DNA from: Vibrio sp. Hep-1b-8
GTDB lineage: Bacteria; Pseudomonadota; Gammaproteobacteria; Enterobacterales; Vibrionaceae
DNA length: 64,000 nt
Assembly (NCBI RefSeq): GCF_006124995.1
Contig: NZ_QEWN01000111.1
Coordinates: 50,507-114,506, forward strand
Reading direction: 5' to 3'
The notes under the pieces are model-generated. The model was not told where the DNA came from. It ran no database searches and saw nothing but the letters and a program-made list of their open reading frames with translations. Of the stretch, positions 9,701 through 16,155 are shown one piece after another. Made by a program: the position numbers and the translations under genes. Position 1 is the first letter of the stretch, and each line of letters starts with the position of its first letter.

Positions 9701-11806
9701 GTCAGGACTGCTCACACTACCACTGATGCCTGTGTCTGATGCCGTTGATGGTGAACCGTTTTCTTTATACGCTTGTGCGGTAATAGTCCAACTATCGAAT
9801 GCAGTAATCGTATTGCCAAAGATGTCGACAGTTTCTAGCTTATCGATGGCATCCATAACATGCACTTGGTCTGCAAAACCATCACCGTCATTATCAACAC
9901 GAATAGTGTAAGTTAGCGTATCACCTGAAGAGTAGTAACGTGAATCAACATCTTTACTCACAAGAAGGTTATCCTCAGGCATCTGCACACCCGAACCTTC
10001 TTCTGTCACGTTATCACTACACGCAGGGTTATCATCGAGAATCAGACCCACGCTCGAATCGTTGACTTCGGCAGTAAGCTTGTAAGTCACGAACTTACCA
10101 GGTGCAACATCTGGTGACACTGTCACTGGAGAGCTGGTCCACGAGCCATAGCTATATTGGCCATGATCGGTACCTTGATTATCTTCTGCGCTGATAGGTT
10201 CCAGCTTCCAACGTTTGAAAGCCTGCCCCTGACCTGCACCAGCAGCCATATCTGTGGTAACACAAGTTAAGTCATCGACGATTTGCAGATCGTTAGCGAA
10301 ATATTTTGACGAAGAGTTGGAAACTTTAATCTCATATTCAACGGTATTGCCCGGGATATACTCAGACTCTTTGGTCGTTTTAACGATCTTAATTTCAGAG
10401 TCAGAAACATTGAGCGTTCGCTCTGCAGCAAATATATTGCTGATTTGCGCGTCTTGCTCAAGCGCACCATCAGCGTTGAATATCGCCGCATTAGCCCCTT
10501 TTATCTCACCGATCGCGACGGGAGAAATACTCGCTTTAAGCTGATAAGTGATGCTTTCATTTGGGTAAATAGAAACTTGGTCATCAAAATCTACATCTAA
10601 TTGAGACCCGAGGTCTTTATACTTGGAAAGAGAATTGCCACCAATATCGGCCACCTCAACACTCCACTGAGCGAATGGATTACCAGATAAGTCGCTGCTA
10701 TTGTGCTCAGGTTGTAAGTTGTTACCTAAACCTAAGTCAGTGATCAGTTGTTTGATATTGTGTTTAACATGATAGCCGTAAGCAATGCCTTGACCGCGGT
10801 TGCTAACTTTAACAGTAAAGACACGCTCTGAACTAACCAGATATGGCGATGCATTATTGAGTGTATGTTCAATACTAACTATGGGCTGAGCTGGGGGAGT
10901 GATTTGCTCATCACTTTCAATATTGCCTTCTTTGGTATGCGCTGTTGCTGAAGTGACAATGTCTCCAACAAGATCGTTAGCTACCGTCGTTGTAACGGTA
11001 TAGGTCAGCTTGCCTCCTACCACAATCTTTGCGTCTGTAACCGCCAGATCACCGCTCGTAGCAAAAGTACCAAGTTCACTGCCACTACCGGTTGTTTTAC
11101 CACTAATGGTGACATTACTAAACGGAGATGAAGTTGCTCCGTTGCTATGCTCGACAGCCAGTGATTCGAACGCTTGATTGATATCAAGACCTTGAACTCG
11201 ATAACTGCCTGTGTTGGTCACCGTGAGAGTATACGTCAGTGAATCACCGACGAGGTACTCATCTTTATCTGCCGAGAGCGCCAGTTCATATTGGTAAGGA
11301 ACTGGGTTAAAAACACTCGCCACACTCGGTACAAACACTTCTGCGCTACCATCGCCATCAACGTCTGCTCTAACCGTGGTTTTGCCAAGTTCTATTTTAC
11401 CAATCGCATCATCACTCACTTTGGCTTGGATGACATAATCGTTGCTACCGAATGGGAATAACTTTGCATCAGATACCGACAGATTCGAATCACTGCTGGT
11501 AAACGAACCAGGGTTTGACCCCCAACTATTTGAAGCCGTAATTGTGACTGAACTAAACGCTTTACCACGGCCAGACTCGGTGTTGGTCTGTGTATCCCAG
11601 ACAAGGTCTTCCACTTCTACGTCACGGAATGTTTTCGCAGTAGTATTTTTTACAGTGACATAATAATCAATCAACTGACCATTTTCGTATGTCGAACTTG
11701 CAGGTGTAACAACAACTTCTATATCTGCCGCAAAGGCTTGTATAGAAAACATTGCCAATAACACTGTGATTAAAGAATACAGTTTTGAAGGAATCTGGTT
11801 TAGCAA
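743..11806 (-). CDS. Giant exported DUF11/Ig-like repeat protein (3687 aa)
   Basis: This is a very large exported protein. Residues 1-26 are a signal peptide ending SIQAFA. Then come about 23 repeats of roughly 120-160 residues. Each begins with a pattern like xxxPGxxVxYxIxVxNxGxGxAxxVxVxD, has a central SFxSWTI-type segment, and ends with APxxxVxYTIxGxVxxxxxGxIxNxAxVD, which is the layout of DUF11 (isopeptide-type, Ig-like) modules. The last repeat, near residues 3245-3390, is the most canonical ([22 protein letters not shown]). Two SdrD_B-like segments follow: [16 protein letters not shown] near residue 3410 and [27 protein letters not shown] near the C-terminus. No LPXTG motif, transmembrane anchor or RTX signal is visible, so surface attachment probably depends on the downstream partner. 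Family knowledge suggests an extended stalk or adhesin-like role; ligand and function are unknown. Confidence 0.85.
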   Translation of the reverse strand: [3687 protein letters not shown]

Positions 11807-11960
11807 AACGGTTTCATCCCATTGTCTAATTACTGCTATCGCGATTGTTTTATTTCTTGATTAGCAGCGGTTGAGCAAGCTACGCATTATTGTTTTGAAC
11901 GGTCATCGGTTGTCACTGCACTGTCAGAAAGCATCTATTGAGTGTAAAAAATATCAAATA

Positions 11961-11972
11961 CTCAAATTTGAG
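11961..11972. promoter_or_regulatory. 12-bp perfect palindrome upstream of the giant protein gene
   Basis: CTCAAATTTGAG lies about 155 bp upstream of the giant gene start, in the 208-bp AT-rich spacer (11807-12014) that separates it from the DM13 gene. It could be an operator or chance in AT-rich DNA. No clear sigma-70 promoter stands out. Confidence 0.2.
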
Positions 11973-12014
11973 ATACCTTTAAAGCCCGTTATTCTGAAAT
12001 ATCCTACATAATGG

Positions 12015-12482
12015 TTATTTATATCTTGCCGACGTAATAAACTGGTCAAAGCTTTCACACCAGATGATAACGGTGTCGTATTTAGCCGCATCAAACCCTG
12101 TTGGAAGAGTGACAGTAAAGCGATCGAAACTTTTGACATCACCAACCTGAACCATCTGTTCTTTTTGCGCTAAAAAATCTGCTTCGACTTCAATAAAGGT
12201 TGGCGAAAAATATAACTTGTAGTCGGGCCCAGGAGCCAACTCGCCAACAAAGGCAACTTCATCTTGGCTGATGGAAAGTGAACCTTCTCCCCAATGTAAA
12301 AAATCACTATCTTTGCGATCTTTTTGAAAACTCGCAGTATAAATAGCCTGCGTGGTGATACTTTGCACCTTCTGCATCGTAGGAGATGGAGGTTGAGTGA
12401 GAATGGGCAACGCATAAATTCCTAATGCGAAGCCCAATGCGATACACATCGTGTGTGTTAGCAGCAGCAATATCCTTTTCAT
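12015..12482 (-). CDS. DM13 domain-containing membrane/periplasmic protein
   Basis: The product has about 155 residues. It begins with a hydrophobic segment (KRILLLLTHTMCIALGFALGIYALP) that serves as signal anchor or signal peptide. The rest matches the DM13 fold: GEGSLSISQ, LAPGPDYKLYFSP, VQVGDVKSFDRFTVTLP and the characteristic YDTVIIWCESFDQFITSA, whose single cysteine is the residue conserved in DM13 proteins. DM13 domains are thought to take part in redox or electron-transfer reactions at the cell surface; the substrate here is unknown. I chose the ATG at 12482; a GTG four codons upstream (12494) is an alternative. It lies between the giant protein gene and pepT on the same strand, with no evidence of shared function. 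Confidence 0.8.
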   Translation of the reverse strand: MKRILLLLTHTMCIALGFALGIYALPILTQPPSPTMQKVQSITTQAIYTASFQKDRKDSDFLHWGEGSLSISQDEVAFVGELAPGPDYKLYFSPTFIEVEADFLAQKEQMVQVGDVKSFDRFTVTLPTGFDAAKYDTVIIWCESFDQFITSARYK

Positions 12483-12558
12483 CCTGACACTCACTTGAAA
12501 AACTCACTGCTATAAATGTACATGATCTTTAATGAAATATCATTGTTGAATTAGATAC

Positions 12559-13788
12559 TTATTGGTAATTAAGAGCTGTTTTCTCTGCCAATGTCACAAT
12601 AACTTTTACCGCTTGCTCCATTCCCTCTATCGAAACGAACTCATGGATGCCATGAAAGTTGTAACCACCGGTGAAAATGTTAGGGCATGGCAGGCCCATA
12701 AATGATAATCGCGCACCATCCGTACCACCACGAATTGGCTTAATCTGGGGCTGAACATCACACGCAATCATCGCTTGTTTCGCTAACTCTATGATATGCG
12801 GATACGGCTCCACTTGCTCTTTCATGTTGAAGTAGCTATCGGTTAACTGCAATTCAACTGAACCGTGCGTTAATTGACTGTTCAACTCGGCAACTTTTTC
12901 AATCATAAATTGTTTACGAGCCGCTTGCCCTTCACGGTCAAAGTCTCGGATGATGTAGCCCAGCTCGCTACGCGCAACCGACATACTCGCGGACTTCAGA
13001 TGGTAGAAACCCTGATAGCCATCAGTGCACTCAGGAGTCTCGTCACTTGGCATCATCATTTGGAACTGAGCAGCAATGTTCATTGAGTTGACCATCTTGT
13101 CTTTTGCTGTTCCAGGATGAACATTGACACCATGACAAATAACATCAGCACTGGTCGCATTGAAGTTCTCAAATTCCAGCTCACCGACCGGACCACCATC
13201 AATGGTGTAAGCCCACTCGGCCCCGAACCTTGCCACATCAAACTTGTCAGCACCTCGGCCGATCTCTTCGTCCGGCGTAAAGCCAATACAGATCTCACCG
13301 TGAGGGATTTCGGGATGGGCGATAAGCTCCGCCATAGCAGAAATAATTTCCGCAATGCCTGCTTTATTGTCTGCCCCAAGTAACGTTGTCCCATCTGTGG
13401 TAATCAAGTTATGCCCATGTAATTGATGCAAATCGGGATATTGAATTGGAGAGAGTATTTGGTCACCTTTGCCTAACGCAATATCGCCACCCTGATAATC
13501 TTCTACAATCTGCGCTTTTACATTCTCACCTGAAGCATCAGGTGCAGTATCCATATGCGCGATAAAGCCAATCGCTGGAACAGGATAATCTACGTTACTT
13601 GGCAGCTTAGCCATTACATACCCATTGGAATCGAGAGAAACATTACTTAAGCCAAGTTCAATCAATTCCTGTTTAAGAAATTGAGCAAAGGTCATTTGTC
13701 CTTCGCTGCTTGGACAGGCAAGATGGTTCGGATTTGATTGAGTATTAAAAGTCACATAGCGCAGAAAACGTTGTACCAATTCATTCAT
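12559..13788 (-). CDS. pepT: Peptidase T (aminotripeptidase)
   Basis: This cytoplasmic zinc aminotripeptidase of family M20 removes the N-terminal residue from tripeptides. The 409-residue length is normal for PepT. Visible metal-site motifs are [11 protein letters not shown] near residue 78 (first zinc histidine and catalytic Asp), [13 protein letters not shown] near 140 (bridging Asp), [16 protein letters not shown] near 175 (catalytic Glu and zinc Glu), and [13 protein letters not shown] near the C-terminus (final zinc His). The substrate-pocket sequence [24 protein letters not shown] is also typical. It appears to be transcribed alone. No FNR-type site was looked for in detail. Confidence 0.95.
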   Translation of the reverse strand: MNELVQRFLRYVTFNTQSNPNHLACPSSEGQMTFAQFLKQELIELGLSNVSLDSNGYVMAKLPSNVDYPVPAIGFIAHMDTAPDASGENVKAQIVEDYQGGDIALGKGDQILSPIQYPDLHQLHGHNLITTDGTTLLGADNKAGIAEIISAMAELIAHPEIPHGEICIGFTPDEEIGRGADKFDVARFGAEWAYTIDGGPVGELEFENFNATSADVICHGVNVHPGTAKDKMVNSMNIAAQFQMMMPSDETPECTDGYQGFYHLKSASMSVARSELGYIIRDFDREGQAARKQFMIEKVAELNSQLTHGSVELQLTDSYFNMKEQVEPYPHIIELAKQAMIACDVQPQIKPIRGGTDGARLSFMGLPCPNIFTGGYNFHGIHEFVSIEGMEQAVKVIVTLAEKTALNYQ

Positions 13789-13903
13789 AAATACATTCTC
13801 TTATAATTTAAGCCTTACTCATAACGAGCTCTCATCGTACGCCTTCTTAGCTACAAGGCTTTGCTATAAATCATTTTTTTCGTAATAACTAGCGAATACA
13901 AAA

Positions 13904-13932
13904 AAGCCCGAAGAGCATAGCTATTCGGGCTT
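13904..13932 (-). terminator. Rho-independent terminator of the nucleoside transporter gene
   Basis: A 9-bp perfect stem, AAGCCCGAA paired with TTCGGGCTT around an 11-nt loop, is followed on the minus strand by a T-rich run. It lies 22 bp past the transporter stop codon. Confidence 0.85.
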
Positions 13933-13953
13933 AAAAATATTCAAGTTGCAGGA

Positions 13954-15162
13954 TTAAAGCAGAATAAAGATACCTGCTAAACATGCACTCATCAGGTTAG
14001 CTAATGTGCCAGCAAGCACAGCTTTAATGCCTAAATTGGCTACTTCAGCGCGTCTCTCTGGCGCAATAACGCCGATTGAGCCCAGCTGGATTGCAATAGA
14101 ACCAATGTTAGCAAAACCACAAAGTGCAAAAGTAATGATGACTTGGCTATGCTCTGAAAGCAGAGCTTTATGTTCAACAAAATCAATGAACGCAACAAAT
14201 TCATTCATTACGATCTTCTGACCAATGTATGAGCCAGCCATCAACACTTCATTGGAAGGAACACCTATAACCCATGCGAGTGGCGAGAACAAATATCCAA
14301 ACAGTGCTTGGAGCGTAATGCCACTAAAGCCAACCAACTCTCCTAGGCTTTCAAGACCCGTGTTCACCATTGCAATCACACTGACAAAAGCTATCAGCAT
14401 AGTACCCACCGCAACAGCCACCTTCATGCCATTCATCGCACCACTTGCTAGTGCATCAATCACATTACTCTCTTGCGCTTGATCCATTTCAATATTTGAT
14501 TGGTCGATAGGAGTATCGCGTTCAGGCACAATGATTTTTGCCATCATCAAACTACCTGGTGCAGCCATAAAACTCGCGGCAATCAGATATTTTAGCTCCA
14601 CTCCCAGACCTGCATAGCCACCGAGCACACTCCCTGCAACAGACGCCATGCCACCAGCCATAACCGCAAACAGCTCAGAACGAGTCATTCGAGAAAGAAA
14701 AGGACGAACTAGAAGAGGAGACTCACCTTGAGAAAGAAAAATGTTACCCGTTGCCACCAAAGATTCTGCTTTACTGGTGCCAAGGAATTTTTGAATACCG
14801 CCACCGATGAACTCGATAACTTTTTGCATAATGCCGAGATAATAAAGTGCAGAAATAAGAGCACTGAAGAAGATGATGATAGGAAGAACGCGAACAGCAA
14901 AAATGAACCCAGTGTTGGCTAGATCACCAAATAGGAAGGCTATCCCTTGGTCTGCAAAGCCCAATAAGCTCGATACGCTGCTACTTAAACTTGTTAATGC
15001 TGCCTGTCCCCAAGGGAAGTAAAGCACTAACGCTGCGAAACCAACTTGAAGTAACAGAGCACGGGACACTGTTTTCCAGTTAATTGATTGGCGACTTTCC
15101 GACAGTAATACTGCACACAAAAGCAGGGCAATGACACCGATTAAGCCAAATAAAACATTCAT
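13954..15162 (-). CDS. NupC/CNT family nucleoside transporter
   Basis: The product has 402 residues, the usual size for bacterial concentrative nucleoside transporters, which import nucleosides with H+ or Na+ across the inner membrane. It is strongly hydrophobic, with about ten membrane segments. The CNT signature region is clear: IFLSQGESPLLVRPFLSRMTRSELFAVMAGGMASVAGSVLGGYAGLG in the middle and PSNEVLMAGSYIGQKIVMNEFVAFIDF towards the C-terminus. Substrate preference cannot be read from sequence. The upstream region carries a CRP-like and a PurR/CytR-like site, as expected for nucleoside uptake. Vibrios often carry several nupC copies, so I leave the symbol blank. Confidence 0.9.
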   Translation of the reverse strand: MNVLFGLIGVIALLLCAVLLSESRQSINWKTVSRALLLQVGFAALVLYFPWGQAALTSLSSSVSSLLGFADQGIAFLFGDLANTGFIFAVRVLPIIIFFSALISALYYLGIMQKVIEFIGGGIQKFLGTSKAESLVATGNIFLSQGESPLLVRPFLSRMTRSELFAVMAGGMASVAGSVLGGYAGLGVELKYLIAASFMAAPGSLMMAKIIVPERDTPIDQSNIEMDQAQESNVIDALASGAMNGMKVAVAVGTMLIAFVSVIAMVNTGLESLGELVGFSGITLQALFGYLFSPLAWVIGVPSNEVLMAGSYIGQKIVMNEFVAFIDFVEHKALLSEHSQVIITFALCGFANIGSIAIQLGSIGVIAPERRAEVANLGIKAVLAGTLANLMSACLAGIFILL

Positions 15163-15289
15163 TAAAAATTACCTCTACAAGCATTGAATTGGTAGCTGGT
15201 CCGGTCCTTGGGGTCATTCACCATTCCCTGTGACGGCTTGTATTGGTAGAGCTGTTATTCTCAACCGGGCGGAAAGTATAGCGCCACGA

Positions 15290-15307
15290 ATGAGAGTTTC
15301 ATCACAT
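15290..15307. promoter_or_regulatory. CRP-like binding site upstream of the nucleoside transporter
   Basis: TGAGA-GTTTCA-TCACA matches the CRP consensus TGTGA-N6-TCACA at 9 of 10 core positions with the correct 6-bp spacer. It lies about 130 bp upstream of the transporter start. CRP control of nucleoside uptake is established in enteric bacteria; here it is inferred from the motif. Confidence 0.5.
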
Positions 15308-15313
15308 ATTTTT

Positions 15314-15329
15314 ACGCAAACGTTCAAGT
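15314..15329. promoter_or_regulatory. PurR/CytR-family operator-like site
   Basis: ACGCAAACGTTCAAGT has a perfect left half (ACGCAAACG) of the PurR-box consensus and a weaker right half. It sits 6 bp from the CRP-like site, and paired CRP plus LacI-family sites are the usual arrangement at nucleoside genes. The exact regulator (PurR or CytR) is not determined. Confidence 0.4.
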
Positions 15330-15419
15330 GTTCAATGTATGACCACCCTGCATATTTGGGACACCTATTGCTCGCGGTAAACTTCGTCTTTGCCCTTGTC
15401 AACATACGCACTTAAACAC

Positions 15420-15623
15420 CTACAAAGTTGGAACCAAACTCTCAATTCCACTATCAGGGCATCACAATTATTGGCCAAAAACTGGCGTTATATCATTTGG
15501 CACCTAGTGTTAAATAACAAAGCTTAACGTACCTTTGGTATGACAATTAAGTTCACTACAACGTCATAGGCGAACCTAGCTAACACAACTAAGGCTTTCC
15601 CCCGCTCATGCGGGGATTTTTTT
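15420..15623 (+). ncRNA. Possible small RNA ending in an orphan terminator
   Basis: A strong rho-independent terminator on the plus strand (15600-15623) has no coding gene upstream of it. The 200 bp before it contain no convincing reading frame, and the nearest plus-strand gene starts after the terminator. An independent short transcript is the simplest explanation, but I see no clear promoter and no match to a small RNA I know. The 5' boundary is arbitrary. Confidence 0.25.
15600..15623 (+). terminator. Strong orphan rho-independent terminator
   Basis: The stem CCCCGC / GCGGGG with a TCAT loop is followed by ATTTTTTT. It points along the plus strand, and no upstream plus-strand protein gene accounts for it. 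Confidence 0.8.
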
Positions 15624-15703
15624 GGCTCGTAAGGAAGGATCGTATAGCATTTTTCCTCCCAACCGCTAGAATACCCGCCCTACTTTGATGTCTGAGAGAC
15701 TAT

Positions 15704-16150
15704 ATGCAACGCGATTACACTTACAGCAGTCTCACTCAAACTTCTCGTGAAGAACTTGAAGAATTGAGCTTGAAAATGATTCATCGTCTTATTCCTGAAG
15801 AATCAATGACAGAACTGTTTACGTTTGAGCAAGATGAGGCCGAAGATCAGGATAAGCTTCAAGAAGCTCAGTTTGACGCAATGCTAAGAATGAACGCTAT
15901 CGCACTGAGCCAACTGCCAGCATTGTTTGAAGAATCGGACAATAAGCAGCAAAACATCATTCGAATGCAGCGACTACTGCTGTGGCATTTTTACACAGTA
16001 TCGTTCCATCTAGAGCGAGCGATTCCACTTGAGACTCACTGTAACCACGTTGAGATAATCCTCAAGGAGAGCCCTCAAAACGCACTCGAATGGGTAACGA
16101 CACTCACTGACTTACTGCGTCAATACGCTCAGATTGCACAATCAAAATGA
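15704..16150 (+). CDS. Conserved hypothetical protein, 148 aa
   Basis: This is a small, acidic, probably all-alpha cytoplasmic protein with no signal peptide or membrane segment. It begins MQRDYTYSSLTQTSREELEEL and has an acidic patch (FEQDEAEDQDKLQEAQFD) around residues 48-65. A GAGAG-type ribosome binding site precedes the ATG. I recognise no domain. It converges with the TLH gene, the two stop codons being only a few bases apart, and follows an orphan terminator, so it has its own promoter or shares one with nothing upstream. The well-formed start and full-length frame support a real gene, but no function can be offered. Confidence 0.75.
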   Translation: MQRDYTYSSLTQTSREELEELSLKMIHRLIPEESMTELFTFEQDEAEDQDKLQEAQFDAMLRMNAIALSQLPALFEESDNKQQNIIRMQRLLLWHFYTVSFHLERAIPLETHCNHVEIILKESPQNALEWVTTLTDLLRQYAQIAQSK

Positions 16151-16155
16151 CGATA

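Noticed and set aside
743..11806. RTX adhesin or Rhs toxin reading of the giant gene
   Set aside because: No GGXGXD nonapeptides, no YD repeats and no RHS core are present; the repeats are of DUF11/Ig-like type.
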